Assembly: GCA_030651695.1 (NCBI GenBank)
Contig: JAUSCD010000005.1
Location: 58,915-122,914, forward strand
Source: Pseudohongiella sp.
Lineage (GTDB): Bacteria; Pseudomonadota; Gammaproteobacteria; Pseudomonadales; Pseudohongiellaceae
Length of the DNA: 64,000 bases
Direction of reading: 5' to 3'
Under the pieces are notes generated by a model that was not told the origin of the DNA, searched no databases, and saw nothing but the letters and a program-made list of their open reading frames with translations. The translations under genes were made by a program, and so were the position numbers. This document shows positions 37,863 to 48,700 of the stretch, one piece after another. Numbering within the stretch: the stretch's first letter is position 1; each line of letters begins with the position of its first letter.

Positions 37863-38321
37863 CTATCGTTGTACTACGAATGAAGTGAAATACAAATTCC
37901 GGACTCTGTCGCCAGCACCGCTGCCCTGTACGTAGTCCAGAGCGGCTTTGACTTCATTCAGTGCCTGATTGCGCAGCATTTCCTTGCCCTGTGTAGAGGT
38001 CAGGTTTTCTTCAAGTTGGGCGGCCAGTAGCACTACCAGCTTATTCCGGATGTAGGGCAGATGGGTATCCAGCATCGGCGCAGTCCCCGGATCAATACGA
38101 ACGGCAATGTCGGCTTTCAGATATTTCAGGCGCCCGGCACCGTCATAGTTGGTGACAAAACTTGGGCCGAGCGTGTAGTAGATCAGGCCTGCCATGCCGC
38201 TTGCGGGATCGTCCTCGCCAGCAGGGGCATCGGCAGCCAAAAGCTTGCCGCCCGGAAGCGCAGCGAGCAAAACGATAAAGCTGACGATGGTGAGCATCGA
38301 TTTCAGGTCTGATGTTCTCAT
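37863..38321 (-). CDS. FliL-like periplasmic/membrane protein
   Basis: 152 residues with a signal peptide or anchor at about 9-29 (LTIVSFIVLLAALPGGKLLAA is split here as residues 10-30). The rest fits FliL: Y-Y-T-L-G-P-S-F-V-T-N-Y near 47, R-L-K-Y-L-K-A-D-I-A-V-R, P-Y-I-R-N-K-L-V-V-L-L-A, T-x-x-Q-G-K-E-M-L-R-N-Q, and a final Y-F-T-S-F-V-V-Q. FliL sits around the flagellar stator, but no flagellar gene is near, so this may be one of the stand-alone FliL-like proteins found in Pseudomonas relatives. Gene is single, facing the MscS gene. Confidence 0.7.
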   Translation of the reverse strand: MRTSDLKSMLTIVSFIVLLAALPGGKLLAADAPAGEDDPASGMAGLIYYTLGPSFVTNYDGAGRLKYLKADIAVRIDPGTAPMLDTHLPYIRNKLVVLLAAQLEENLTSTQGKEMLRNQALNEVKAALDYVQGSGAGDRVRNLYFTSFVVQR

Positions 38322-38469
38322 TTTCTGGCGAATCCCGGGGATTATTGGCGATTGGATTTCTATACGCTTTAGTGCCTGTTATGTCGGCCGCAAGCAGGTT
38401 CTCTTAAGTTATTTTTGGTAGCATTCGCAGTCAGTCTGATTCATAGATAGAACTCATTAGCAGGAAATT

Positions 38470-39861
38470 ATGTCAGAACTTGTTGTCAGGATGAACGAAC
38501 TATTGGATGCGACCCCCTGGCTGGCCAGTGTGGTGGCAGTCGCGGCGCTGATATTGGCTGCTTCGATAGCCAACTTTATTACCAAGAGCATACTGGTACG
38601 CGGGCTGCTTTCATTGCTCCACGTCAAAGACCCGGTAGATACAAAAGCGACACCCGGTCAGTTCAGGCGGTATGGTTTCATAAAGCGTCTGGCCAACGTG
38701 GTACCTGCGCTGGTTATTACATTTGGTATCCGCTACGTGACCGGCCTGCCCGAGCCTGCGGTTGTGGTGGTGATGAATGTCGCCAATGCCTTTATTGTGC
38801 TGACGCTGGCCATGGCTGTGTCAAATATGCTGGATATGGCCAATGACGTCTATCAACAGAGGCCTGATGCTGCGGCCCGCCCGATAAAAGGTTATCTTCA
38901 GGTACTAAAAATCTTTATCTACGCGATCACAGTGCTGCTGATGATAGCCACGCTGCTTGACCGTTCTCCGTTGATCCTGCTGTCAGGATTGGGAGCCCTT
39001 GCTGCCGTGTTGATGTTGGTATTCCAGGACACAATTTTGTCGCTGGTTGCCAGTGTGCAGATCAGTTCCAATGACATTGTACGTGTGGGTGACTGGGTTG
39101 AAATGCCGCAACTCAATGCCGATGGTGATGTGATTGATATCGCACTGCATACGGTAAAAGTGCAGAACTGGGATCGCACTATCACGACCATCCCGACCAA
39201 GCGCTTCATTTCTGACTCGTTCAAGAACTGGCGTGGTATGCAGGAATCCGGCGGGCGTCGTATCAAGCGCGCAGTCTATCTGGATCAGACCAGCGTGCGA
39301 TTTCTATCTGCTGAAGAAAAACAGCATTTGGGTGCGATCTCTCTGCTGGGTGAGTATCTGAGCGCCAAACAGAAAGAGCTGGACGACTGGAATGCCAGTC
39401 TCGCCGAGCGTGGAAAAGAGCCTGCAAATACCCGACGTATTACCAATCTGGGTACGTTTCGGGCCTACGTGGAGCGATATCTGCGAAATCACCCCCAGGT
39501 GCATCAGAAAATGACGCTGATCGTCAGGCATCTCAATCCGGGGCCGGAAGGACTGCCGCTTGAAATTTATTGTTTCACCAATACCATCGAATGGGTGCCC
39601 TATGAAGGTATACAAGCAGATATTTTTGACCACCTGCTGTCTATCCTGCCAGAATTCGGTTTGCGAGTTTTCCAGCAGCCCAGCGGATTCGATATGACAC
39701 AATGGATTAACGCAGCCCGCGCTGAATCCCGGGCAACTCTTCAGCCGGCGCAGCAACCTGCAGAGCAACTTATACCGCAACCCATACAGCAACCCATACA
39801 GCAACCAACACAGCAACCCACACAGCAACCCACACAGCAAAACCCACAGGAAGAAACATGA
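38470..39861 (+). CDS. MscS-family mechanosensitive channel, YbdG type
   Basis: 463 residues: about five membrane spans in the first 190, the MscS pore-and-beta core with LSGLGALAAVLMLVFQDTIL, I-V-R-V-G-D-W-V-E-M-P and T-T-I-P-T-K-R-F-I-S, and the longer C-terminal domain typical of YbdG/MscK-like channels. Such proteins release solutes on osmotic downshift or act as osmosensors. The last 60 residues are Gln/Pro-rich, ending in five 12-bp repeats encoding Q-P-T/I-Q, which no family member needs. The stop overlaps the dsbB start (ATGATG). Confidence 0.9.
   Translation: MSELVVRMNELLDATPWLASVVAVAALILAASIANFITKSILVRGLLSLLHVKDPVDTKATPGQFRRYGFIKRLANVVPALVITFGIRYVTGLPEPAVVVVMNVANAFIVLTLAMAVSNMLDMANDVYQQRPDAAARPIKGYLQVLKIFIYAITVLLMIATLLDRSPLILLSGLGALAAVLMLVFQDTILSLVASVQISSNDIVRVGDWVEMPQLNADGDVIDIALHTVKVQNWDRTITTIPTKRFISDSFKNWRGMQESGGRRIKRAVYLDQTSVRFLSAEEKQHLGAISLLGEYLSAKQKELDDWNASLAERGKEPANTRRITNLGTFRAYVERYLRNHPQVHQKMTLIVRHLNPGPEGLPLEIYCFTNTIEWVPYEGIQADIFDHLLSILPEFGLRVFQQPSGFDMTQWINAARAESRATLQPAQQPAEQLIPQPIQQPIQQPTQQPTQQPTQQNPQEET
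39779..39838 (+). repeat. 12-bp tandem repeat, five copies
   Basis: Five near-identical units of the form AACCCAYACAGC at the 3' end of the MscS-type gene code for a Q-P-I/T-Q repeat. Being a multiple of three, copy changes keep frame and only lengthen or shorten the tail. Confidence 0.9.
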
Positions 39862-40370
39862 TGATTGCCAGTCTGCTGGAGAAAATGCCCAACTCCCGTC
39901 TGTTGAATTTTCTGATTTTTTTAGCAACCGTGCTTATCATCGGTATTGCGCTCTACATGGAGCATGTGATGCTGCTTGAGCCCTGCGGGCTCTGTATCAC
40001 CCAGCGGGTGTTTCTCGTGCTGGCTGGTCTGGTGTGTCTGGCCGCTGCGATTCACAATCCATCAGCCAAAACGCGCCGCAACTATGCACTGGTTGCTGCA
40101 GGCATGTGTGTGGCGGGGAGCTATTTTGCAATCCGGCAAATCTGGCTGACCTATCTGCCGGAAGACCAGGTCCCGGCTTGTGGCCCGGGATTCAACTACG
40201 TATTCAACAATTTTCCATTGATGGATACATTGAGCTTCCTGTTCAAGGGTGACGGCAATTGTGCCGAGGTGAGCTGGCGCTTCCTCGGCATATTCTCAAT
40301 CCCGGAACTGGCGTTGATGGGTTTTGCTGCCCTGTTCGCACTTTGTTTATTTCAGGGTTTCCGCCGCTAG
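39858..40370 (+). CDS. dsbB: Disulfide bond formation protein B
   Basis: 170 residues with four membrane spans. Reoxidises DsbA and passes electrons to ubiquinone. First Cys pair in E-P-C-G-L-C (about 43-46), second pair formed by V-P-A-C-G-P-G and D-G-N-C in the second periplasmic loop. The start ATG overlaps the MscS stop; ATG 39861 is an alternative start. Its stop overlaps that of gshA on the other strand (4 bp). Confidence 0.95.
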   Translation: MMIASLLEKMPNSRLLNFLIFLATVLIIGIALYMEHVMLLEPCGLCITQRVFLVLAGLVCLAAAIHNPSAKTRRNYALVAAGMCVAGSYFAIRQIWLTYLPEDQVPACGPGFNYVFNNFPLMDTLSFLFKGDGNCAEVSWRFLGIFSIPELALMGFAALFALCLFQGFRR

Positions 40371-41986
40371 AGTTTGTAGTCGTTCCATTGAGCCAGGAAA
40401 TCGTCGAAACTCACGGTATCCTGTGCTTCGATCTGAGCCTGGGCTGCCAGCGACTGTGCGCTGGCGGCAATCAGGTGATCCGCCCGCGAGGCGGCCATCG
40501 AACTCTCTGTAAAATTCATCAATGTATTGTCTGACATCTGCATACCAAATTTACAGAATGGCAGCGACTGTTCCTGCATTTGCGCCAGTACCTGAGCTGA
40601 TGGCGTCAGCGCCGGGTCGTCCACTTTAGCTTGCTGTGCTGCCAGTGCCAGGCTGTACCGGTCCGTTTTGTGTGAGCGATCCAGCAGAGCTGCAGCGTTG
40701 CCTATGTCTGCGATCAGTTCACTAGCCCAGTCTGTCAGCAACACGCCGGAGTTGTGACGCTCGAGCATAAGGCCAGGTTCCCGTCCACGATTGACGGTCA
40801 GTGACAGATTGCGTTCGATTTCCCGATACTCTGGTGGTTCACACCAGGGGCTCTCTGCCAGCAGACAGTACACCAGAAATGAGTCCAGAAAATGGATCTG
40901 CTCTGCATTGATGCCGACCGGTAAAAACGGATTCAGATCAAGAGCACGTACTTCGATGTACTGAATACCGTTTTCTTTAAGCAGTTGCAGCGGGCGCTTG
41001 CCTTCACCTACGCGTTTTGGACGGATTGTGGCGTAGAACTCATTTTCCAGTTGCAGCAGATTGGTGTTGATCTGAAGTTTGTGACCGTCTTTTTCCAGGC
41101 CGATTTTTTCGTAGTCGGGGTAGGGCGTAGACAGGGCACTGTACAGACTATCAATGTAATTGTTGATGTCGTTATAACACACATAGATTGATCGTTGAGC
41201 ATCGCTGCGGTAGCCCAGATCACCCATGCGCAGGCAGGTGGCATATGGTTTGTACAAGGTGTGTTGATCCAGGGTTTCCAGATCATGCTCGCGATCTTTG
41301 GTGAAGCACCGGCACACTGCAGGTGATGCGCCAAACAAATATACCAGTAACCATGAGTAGCGGTGAAAATTGCGGATCAGATGCAAATAGTGTCGCGTCT
41401 GGAAATCCTGCAAAGGTTCGGTAGAGCCAAGCACTGCACGATAATCTTCCCAGAACGACTCCGGCATGGAGAAGTTGTAGTGGATGCCGGCAATGGTTTG
41501 CATGAGACGGCTGTAGCGGTGGCCCAGTCCTTCGCGGTAAAGCGTTTTGAGTTTCCCCATATTGGAGCTGCCGTACTGCGCAAGCGGGATCTGCTCCTCG
41601 CTCTCAAGCAAGCAGGGCATGCTGCTGACCCAAAGCCGCTCACCTTCCGGCAGATTGTCGTAGGAGAATTTGTGCAGATCTGTCAGAAACTCAAGACATT
41701 CCTCGGCTGAATCTGATACTGGCGTAATCAGTTCCAGCAATGCTTCAGAGTAATCGGTAGTGATGTAAGGGTGAGTCAGCGCCGAGCCCATTGCTACCGG
41801 GTGCGGCGTCTGTGCCAGACGTCCGTCCGGTGTAACACGAAGACTTTCCTTTTCAATTCCGCGCCGGATATTTGCCCATTCTGGTTTGAATGTGGGCAAA
41901 TCAAACCGGTCCAGCGCGCTGGTGTAGTCTATACGGGTGCCGTTGGCAGAGGCGGCATTGCTGCCGCCAGTGTTTTCTGTTGACAA
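40367..41986 (-). CDS. gshA: Glutamate-cysteine ligase
   Basis: 539 residues. Makes gamma-glutamylcysteine, the first step of glutathione synthesis; GshB, the second, is also in this window. Gamma-type (E. coli GshA family) motifs: RRGIEKESLRV at the start, TDYSEALLELITP, GIHYNFS, and Y-I-E-V-R-A-L-D-L-N-P. The frame runs back into pckA, but no ATG is available; TTG 41986, 10 bp after the pckA stop with TAAGG ahead, is the most plausible start. It is probably transcribed with pckA. Confidence 0.92.
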   Translation of the reverse strand: MSTENTGGSNAASANGTRIDYTSALDRFDLPTFKPEWANIRRGIEKESLRVTPDGRLAQTPHPVAMGSALTHPYITTDYSEALLELITPVSDSAEECLEFLTDLHKFSYDNLPEGERLWVSSMPCLLESEEQIPLAQYGSSNMGKLKTLYREGLGHRYSRLMQTIAGIHYNFSMPESFWEDYRAVLGSTEPLQDFQTRHYLHLIRNFHRYSWLLVYLFGASPAVCRCFTKDREHDLETLDQHTLYKPYATCLRMGDLGYRSDAQRSIYVCYNDINNYIDSLYSALSTPYPDYEKIGLEKDGHKLQINTNLLQLENEFYATIRPKRVGEGKRPLQLLKENGIQYIEVRALDLNPFLPVGINAEQIHFLDSFLVYCLLAESPWCEPPEYREIERNLSLTVNRGREPGLMLERHNSGVLLTDWASELIADIGNAAALLDRSHKTDRYSLALAAQQAKVDDPALTPSAQVLAQMQEQSLPFCKFGMQMSDNTLMNFTESSMAASRADHLIAASAQSLAAQAQIEAQDTVSFDDFLAQWNDYKL

Positions 41987-41996
41987 GATGCCGACC

Positions 41997-43586
41997 TTAA
42001 CTGAGTTGCGGACCTGCAGCCACAATGGCCTCGGATACCTTGAAGCGTTTGAAGTTAGTGCAGAACTGATTGATCAGATCCGCTGCCTTGGCATCGTACT
42101 TCGCCGGATCGGCCCAGGTATCACGCGGGTCAAGCAGATTGCTGTCAACGCCGGGTACTTCGGTCGGGATGGTCAGATTGATGCCTGCCAGATGTTTTGT
42201 CGGAGCATTGCGCAGCGCGCCACTTTGAATGGCATGCAGCACGGCGCGGGTTGCAGGAATACTGAAGCGTTTGCCGGTGCCATGTGGTCCGCCGGTCCAG
42301 CCAGTGTTGACGAGATAGACCTGGCTATCAAATTCGGCAATCCGTTTGATCAGCAGGTCGGCGTAAACGCCGGCAGGGCGTGGGAAAAACGGCGCTCCAA
42401 AGCATACCGAGAATGTTGACTTGATGCCATCACCCGCACCGACTTCAGTAGAGCCTACCAAAGCCGTGTAGCCGCTGAGAAAGTGATACGCAGCCGCTTC
42501 CGGAGACAGAATCGAAACAGGCGGCAGTACACCGGTCAGATCACAGGTCAGAAACACAATCGACTTGGGCTCACCGGCACGGTTGGCATCAATGCGCTGT
42601 TTGATGTGGGTAAGCGGATAACAGGCGCGGGTGTTTTCAGTCAGGCGCGTGTCTGCATAATCAGCGGTTCGGGTCTTTTCGTCGATGATGACATTTTCAA
42701 TGACTGAGCCAAATTTAATAGCATCCCAGATTACCGGTTCATTTTTCTGGCTCAGATTGATGCACTTGGCGTAACAGCCGCCTTCCAGATTGAATACGGT
42801 GCCTTTGCCCCAGCCGTGCTCATCATCACCTATAAGGAAGCGCTCCTCGTCAGCCGAAAGAGTAGTTTTACCGGTGCCGGACAGGCCAAAAAACAGGCAG
42901 ACATCACCATCTTCACCTACGTTGGCGGAGCAATGCATGGGCAGCACGTCTTTTTCCGGCAGCAGGAAATTTTGTACCGAGAACATGGATTTTTTCATTT
43001 CACCGGCATAACGTGCGCCTGCCAAAAGCACTTTGCGCTCGGCAAAGTTCAGGATCACGGCGGCTTCGCTATTGGTGCCGTCACGCTCCGGATCGCATAC
43101 AAATTCCGGTGCGCTGAGTATTTGCCATTGTGCTTTGTTCTTCGGATTGTAGTTATCGTAGGCCTTGATAAAAAGCGTGGTGCCAAACAGGCAGTGCCAG
43201 ACGTGCTGGGCGTTGACCTGCACTGGAATGTAGTGCTCGGGGTCTGCACCTACATGCAGGTCGGCGACAAACAGATCTTTGTCGCTCAGATATTCGGTGA
43301 CGCGATCCCAGAGGGTTTTGAATTTTTCCGCATCAAACGGCTGGTTGACCACACCCCAGTCAATCTGGCTTTCGCTGCCGGGTTCTTTAACAATAAATCG
43401 ATCTTTGGGGCTGCGGCCGGTACGTTTGCCGGTTTCCACCACGAGTGCGCCGTTATCGGCAAGGCGGCCTTCCTGGCGCTGAACAGACATCTCAATCAGT
43501 TGGCTGGGAGCAAGGTTGCGGTAAATCGTGCGTTTGTTGTCCTTGATGATTTCCTGACGAGCTTGATTCGTGCCTTGATTTGTCAT
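41997..43586 (-). CDS. pckA: Phosphoenolpyruvate carboxykinase (ATP)
   Basis: 529 residues. Converts oxaloacetate to phosphoenolpyruvate with ATP. P-loop [11 protein letters not shown], metal-site [18 protein letters not shown] and [13 protein letters not shown] are all ATP-type hallmarks. The open frame extends 48 codons upstream; ATG 43586 was chosen because AAGGAAG lies 7 nt ahead. In enterics it lies next to hslO-hslR-yrfG; here hslO is missing and hslR and yrfG follow on the same strand upstream. Confidence 0.96.
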   Translation of the reverse strand: MTNQGTNQARQEIIKDNKRTIYRNLAPSQLIEMSVQRQEGRLADNGALVVETGKRTGRSPKDRFIVKEPGSESQIDWGVVNQPFDAEKFKTLWDRVTEYLSDKDLFVADLHVGADPEHYIPVQVNAQHVWHCLFGTTLFIKAYDNYNPKNKAQWQILSAPEFVCDPERDGTNSEAAVILNFAERKVLLAGARYAGEMKKSMFSVQNFLLPEKDVLPMHCSANVGEDGDVCLFFGLSGTGKTTLSADEERFLIGDDEHGWGKGTVFNLEGGCYAKCINLSQKNEPVIWDAIKFGSVIENVIIDEKTRTADYADTRLTENTRACYPLTHIKQRIDANRAGEPKSIVFLTCDLTGVLPPVSILSPEAAAYHFLSGYTALVGSTEVGAGDGIKSTFSVCFGAPFFPRPAGVYADLLIKRIAEFDSQVYLVNTGWTGGPHGTGKRFSIPATRAVLHAIQSGALRNAPTKHLAGINLTIPTEVPGVDSNLLDPRDTWADPAKYDAKAADLINQFCTNFKRFKVSEAIVAAGPQLS

Positions 43587-43758
43587 GCCTGTGCTTCCTT
43601 GATCCGGCGGATTCGTTACATCAGTAAGCGTTCCGGGCGGTATTGAATATGATGAATCCCAAAATTTGAATTCATACAGTTGATAGAGCTTCAGGTTTTT
43701 TTTCAGTGTCGGCATTATGCCAAAAATCACAGGGAGTGCATACCAATCAAAACAAGGC

Positions 43759-44184
43759 TCAGGGGTCTTGCCAGAATTTCATGGCCTGGCGCTGGCGCCT
43801 CTCCTTTTTATTAGGTTTATCATGCGCATGCAGGCCGGCCGATTGTAATTTACGCTGCTCTGCAAGTGCTTCGCGTCTACGCACGCTGTCTTCAGATTCG
43901 ACATATAACAATTGAGCCTCGGGCGCACTTTTACGTTGTTCGGACAAACCGTTGACGGTGAGCGTTTTGTCATCTGCGCCTTGTCTGACTTTGAGGACGG
44001 AACCTATCGCAATTTCTTTGCCTGGTTTGGGTTTGTGTCCGTCAATTTCAACTTTGCCACCTTCGACAGCATCTTTTGCCAGCGCGCGTGTCTTGAACAG
44101 TCGAGCGGCCCACAGCCATTTGTCCAGACGAACCTTTTGGGGCTGCTGAGCGTTGGCATCCTTTTTACTGGTTTCCTTACTCAT
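43759..44184 (-). CDS. hslR: Heat shock protein 15, ribosome-associated S4-domain protein
   Basis: 141 residues. Binds stalled 50S subunits that carry nascent chain and tRNA, helping recycle them after heat shock. S4 RNA-binding domain at about 17-70 ([19 protein letters not shown], then G-G-K-V-E-I-D-G), and a basic C-terminal tail with [12 protein letters not shown]. The ATG overlaps the stop of yrfG (ATGA). Confidence 0.93.
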   Translation of the reverse strand: MSKETSKKDANAQQPQKVRLDKWLWAARLFKTRALAKDAVEGGKVEIDGHKPKPGKEIAIGSVLKVRQGADDKTLTVNGLSEQRKSAPEAQLLYVESEDSVRRREALAEQRKLQSAGLHAHDKPNKKERRQRQAMKFWQDP

Positions 44185-44870
44185 GCTATTTCTGACCTCG
44201 GGGTGTTCTCATTGGTTGCCGGCATGAGAATGTCCGCAAAGTCGTCTATCTGCTGAAATTCCCCGGCGGGCAAAGGATCTCTGCGGCTGTCTGGTTGTTT
44301 GATAGCGTACAGGTGACGTATGCCTTCAGCGCGAGCCTGGCGTAACACGTGCAGATTATCGTCAAACAACACGCTGCGCTCTGGTTCAAAATGTTCGTGG
44401 TCCTGAAGTGCCTGCCAGAAGCCTGCATTTTCTTTGGCTTTGCCCAGTGCGTGTGAGCTGATGGTTCGGTGGAAGTGGTGTTCAATGCCAGTGTGTTGCA
44501 TCTTCAATTGCAGGCTGCCGGGGTGAGCATTGGTAACAAGAAGCAGCTTTTTGTTCATGCCGCGCAAAGTTTTCAACATGGGCTCAACATTGGCTCTGAC
44601 CGCGATACGATCCTTTGCGGCCTCTTTTAAACCCTGGATATCCAGCTCCAGCCTGTCAGTCCAGTAGTCAATGCAATACCAGTCCAGCTTGCCGTGCATG
44701 GTCTGATATTCTGCGTGTAGTTGCTTCCAGGCCTGAGCAGTGCTTATGCCTGATTTCGCGGCAATTGTTTCCGGCACCAATTGCTCCCAGAAGTAATTGT
44801 CAAAGTGCAGATCCAGCAACGTTCCGTCCATGTCGAACAGAACGGTATCGATATCAGACCAGTTCAGCAT
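44181..44870 (-). CDS. yrfG: HAD-family nucleotidase (YrfG-like)
   Basis: 229 residues. HAD hydrolase with motif I VLFDMDGTLLDL, motif II VTNA, and motif IV V-L-F-D-D-N. In E. coli YrfG is a GMP/IMP nucleotidase in the same cluster (yrfG-hslR-hslO-pckA), so synteny supports orthology; the substrate here is inferred. Divergent from cysQ with 36 bp between start codons. Confidence 0.88.
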   Translation of the reverse strand: MLNWSDIDTVLFDMDGTLLDLHFDNYFWEQLVPETIAAKSGISTAQAWKQLHAEYQTMHGKLDWYCIDYWTDRLELDIQGLKEAAKDRIAVRANVEPMLKTLRGMNKKLLLVTNAHPGSLQLKMQHTGIEHHFHRTISSHALGKAKENAGFWQALQDHEHFEPERSVLFDDNLHVLRQARAEGIRHLYAIKQPDSRRDPLPAGEFQQIDDFADILMPATNENTPRSEIA

Positions 44871-44906
44871 GAGTTAGAATCCAGAGATCGTTTCAGAGAC
44901 CACATT

Positions 44907-45776
44907 ATGCTACTCAGCCGCGAACTCCTGCAAACAGTTGAACAAATTGCTGTCCTGGCAGGACAGCAGATACTCGAGGTCTATCATCGGCCGGGTGTGC
45001 CTGAGGTGAGCAACAAAACGGACAACTCTCCACTGACTGAAGCTGATCTGCGTGCACACCAGACAATTGTCGAAGAACTTGTAAGAATATCTCCCGGCCT
45101 GCCGATACTATCAGAGGAAGACGCCGACATCTCCTTTGAAAAACGGCGCCAATGGTCCGAATACTGGCTGGTAGATCCATTGGATGGTACCAAGGAGTTT
45201 ATTTCAGGTAATGGTGAATTCACGGTCAATATTGCGTTAATCAGAAATGGTCAGCCGGTTCTTGGTGTGGTGCATGTGCCTGTGTTGGCTTGCACATATC
45301 TGGGCATCATCGAGGGAACACTACAGTCAGCCTGGTATTCGACAGTCGGAGCAGAGTGGCGTCGACTGCGGGTTATGGGCCTGCCAGCACCGGGCCAATG
45401 GCATGAGCATGTGCTCAAAGTTGTCGCCAGCAGACGTCATGGTGCAGGCGAACTTGAAAACCTGTTGGCACGGTGGAGAAAAAAATTTGCAGGAATGGAG
45501 CTAGTAAATATGGGCAGCTCCCTGAAAATCTGTTTGATCGCCGAGGGCAGAGCAGATATTTACCCCCGGTTTGCTCCTACATCTGAGTGGGACACTGCCG
45601 CCGCACACGCGGTGCTGAAAGCAGCCGGAGGAGACATTGTGGACACCTCTCTGCTGCCTCTGCTGTACAATCAGAAAGAGAGTCTGCTGAATCCGTCATT
45701 TTTTGCTATTGCCGACCCGTCAGGCTCCATGGAAGGGTTATTGCATGAGTCAGAGTTTGCTGAAAACCAAAATTAG
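44907..45776 (+). CDS. cysQ: 3'(2'),5'-bisphosphate nucleotidase
   Basis: 289 residues. Hydrolyses 3'-phosphoadenosine 5'-phosphate (pAp), a by-product of sulfate assimilation that inhibits RNases. Inositol-monophosphatase fold with L-S-E-E-D-A-D, DPLDGTKEFI and S-E-W-D-T-A-A-A-H, the metal-site triad of the CysQ group. ATG 44907 matches the family N-terminus. The 3' end overlaps the GGDEF-EAL gene by 32 nt. Confidence 0.94.
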   Translation: MLLSRELLQTVEQIAVLAGQQILEVYHRPGVPEVSNKTDNSPLTEADLRAHQTIVEELVRISPGLPILSEEDADISFEKRRQWSEYWLVDPLDGTKEFISGNGEFTVNIALIRNGQPVLGVVHVPVLACTYLGIIEGTLQSAWYSTVGAEWRRLRVMGLPAPGQWHEHVLKVVASRRHGAGELENLLARWRKKFAGMELVNMGSSLKICLIAEGRADIYPRFAPTSEWDTAAAHAVLKAAGGDIVDTSLLPLLYNQKESLLNPSFFAIADPSGSMEGLLHESEFAENQN

Positions 45777-48700
45777 ATTGGCAACCGGAAAAACAAAAAA
45801 ACTATTGCTGGTGCTGGCTGTAATCTTGCTGGCATCAATAGTGTTGCCCATGCCTGGAATCGGCGGCGTCGCGGGCTATTTACCCCTGCACATCCTGATG
45901 GAATCGATTGCAATCATCATTGCGTCAATGATTTATGTTATTGGCTGGCACACCTATCAGGCCCGGCCCAATTGGCGCACGCTGACACTCTCGTGTTTGT
46001 TTCTGGGTGTGGCTGTGCTGGACTTCTCTCACATGCTGTCATTTGACGGCATGCCTGATTTAATATCTCCCTCCGGGCCCGGTCAAACAATTAGTTTCTG
46101 GCTGTCAGCACGCACGTTTGCTGTTGCGGGCTTGCTCAGTATTGTGTTTCTCCCTGAAAGAACACCGGCAACTATTGGTCGCTACAGTTTGTTGGCTGCT
46201 GTATTGCTGCTGCTGGCGGCTCTTCATATCTGGTTCCTTTTTTTTCCGCAGTCGGTGCCAGCCACTTACGTTGATGGTGAAGGGCTGACAAACTTTAAAA
46301 TCCTGTACGAACTGGGTTTGGTGTTTGCATTTGTAGCAGCTGCCTGTCTTATCTGGTGGCGTAACAGGCTTTCTCCTTCTACAGAAACGCTGTTTCTTGC
46401 GACGTCTGCTGTGATCATGGCAATGAGTGAAGTGTTCTTTACGCTTTACACCGTGATGAGCGATGTTTATGCGCTGTTAGGCCATGTCTACAAGATTATT
46501 GCGTTTGTCTTGTTGTATCGCGCGTTGGTAGCAACCGGTATTGAAAACCCGGTTAAAGAAGTAGAAAGGTTGAGTCGACGCATTCAGGCAACACTGGATG
46601 CGTTGCCAGATATGATGTTTGAGATCGCGGCAGACGGAACAATTTATCAATACCACTCCACTGTTTCGCGAGGCGATTTGCTGGTGCCGCCAGAAGTGTT
46701 CATGGGGAAAAACCTGGGTGAGTTCCTGCCAGAAAATGCAATTGAAGCATGTCGTGAAGCGTTTTCTGATATTGAAGAGTCAGGCCGTTCAACGAACCGC
46801 CAATACTCACTGAAAACAGCAAGTGGTTTGCACTGGTATGAGATTTCCGGCTCGGGTATGAAAACCCTGGACAATGAGCTTCACTATATTCTTGTAGTAC
46901 GAGACATTACACAGCGATATCTCTCGGAGCAACGCACCATATTGATGTTGAACCTTGCCTCGGAGTCTGAGTTTCTGCACGAGAGTGATCTTGCGCGCAG
47001 AGCGTTGGATAGTCTGGAGGAAATGACTCAAAGCAGAATCAGTTTTCTGCACATGGTGAGCGAGGATCAGGAGACCATTGAGCTGTTGGCATGGGGTACT
47101 GAAACTGCAAAGCATTACTGTGATGCCGAGTACAACAATCACTACCCGGTATCAAAGGCAGGCATCTGGGCAGATTGTGTTCGCACCAAAAGTCCGGTAG
47201 TTGTTAACAACTATGCGGCAGTTTCTGATCAGAAGGGTTTGCCGCAGGGGCATTCTGAATTGGTACGGTTTGTCAGTGTGCCTGTTCTTGATGGAAACAA
47301 TATCCGTATGATAGTGGGTATTGGTAATTCTGATAGTTTTTATGATGACAATGTTGTTGAAACAGTCATGTTGTTTGGTAATGAGCTGTATCAGATTGTG
47401 CAGCGAAGGCGGGCGCAGCGGGAGTCAGAACGGAATAAACGGATTCTGAAAGCGGCACTGGATCACTTGCCGGTAGGTGTTGCGATCAACTCCGTGGGAG
47501 AGGATGTGCGTTTTGAGTATATGAATGACAACTTTCCATTGTTCTATCGCACAACGCGTGAAGCCTTGACGCAGGCCGGCAATTTCTGGGACGCGGTCTA
47601 TGAGGATCCTTTGCAGAGGGAAGAGATGCGGGGTCGTGTTATTGCTGATTTTCAAAGCGGCGATCCTGCACGAATGAAGTGGGATTACGTGCCATTGGCA
47701 AAAAAGGGTCATGAGCTGCGATACATAAATGCACACAACGTTCAGGTGCCCGAGGAAGGTTTGTCCATTTCGTTAGTTCTGGATGTCACCGAACAAAGAA
47801 ACAATGAGTCTGAGTTGCGAATAGCAGCCACTGCATTTTCGTCGCAAGAAGGCATTATGATCACAGACGCAGAACAGAAGATTCTGCGCGTTAACAAAGC
47901 TTTTGAGCATTTCACCGGTTATACCCAAGAAGAAGTACTCGGGAAGTCTCCGTCATTTTTCAGCTCAGGCCGCAACACAAAAAAATTCTATAGCGACATG
48001 TGGGAAAGCATTTTAAAAACAGGTGGCTGGCGAGGCGAAATCTGGAACAGACGAAAAAGTGGCGAGATCTATCCGCAATCGCTGACAATCACAGCGGTGC
48101 GCAATGAGAAAGGTGAGGTTACCAACTATGTGGCTGATTTTATCGACATCAGTGAACTTAAAAAGGCTGAGCAGGAAATCAGTCGTCTTTCTTTTTTTGA
48201 CCCGCTGACAGGATTGCCAAACAGAGAGCAGCTTCAAAAAATACTTTTCAATTCTATTGCCACATGTAGTACCGCGCGAAAGCATGCGGGTTTACTGATT
48301 ATTGATCTTGACCACTTTAAAGTGTTGAACGATACCATGGGTCATGATGCTGGCGACAAACTACTGATACAAGTCGCTGAGCGGTTGTTGAAAGTTGCCG
48401 GGCCTGGAAATGTTGTCGCCCGTTATGGTGGAGATGAGTTTACGCTGGTCATAAATGGTCTGGACGCTGCTGCAGCCACCGCCGCCGCAGAAGTCAATCA
48501 GATAGCGCAATACGTACTTGCTGCCCTTGAGGATAACTACAGCATTGATGGCGCCAGTTATTACACTTCCGGCAGCATAGGCGCGACATTGTTCGGGGCG
48601 GATGCTCCAGCTGCAGGAGAGTTGCTGAGGCAGGCCGATATTGGTTTGTCACAGGCAAAAAATGCCGGACGTAATCAGGTCAGTTTTTTTGATCCATTAC

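Noticed and set aside
42816..43646. Long frame opposite pckA
   Set aside because: Shadow of a strongly coding gene; no start site or recognisable domain.
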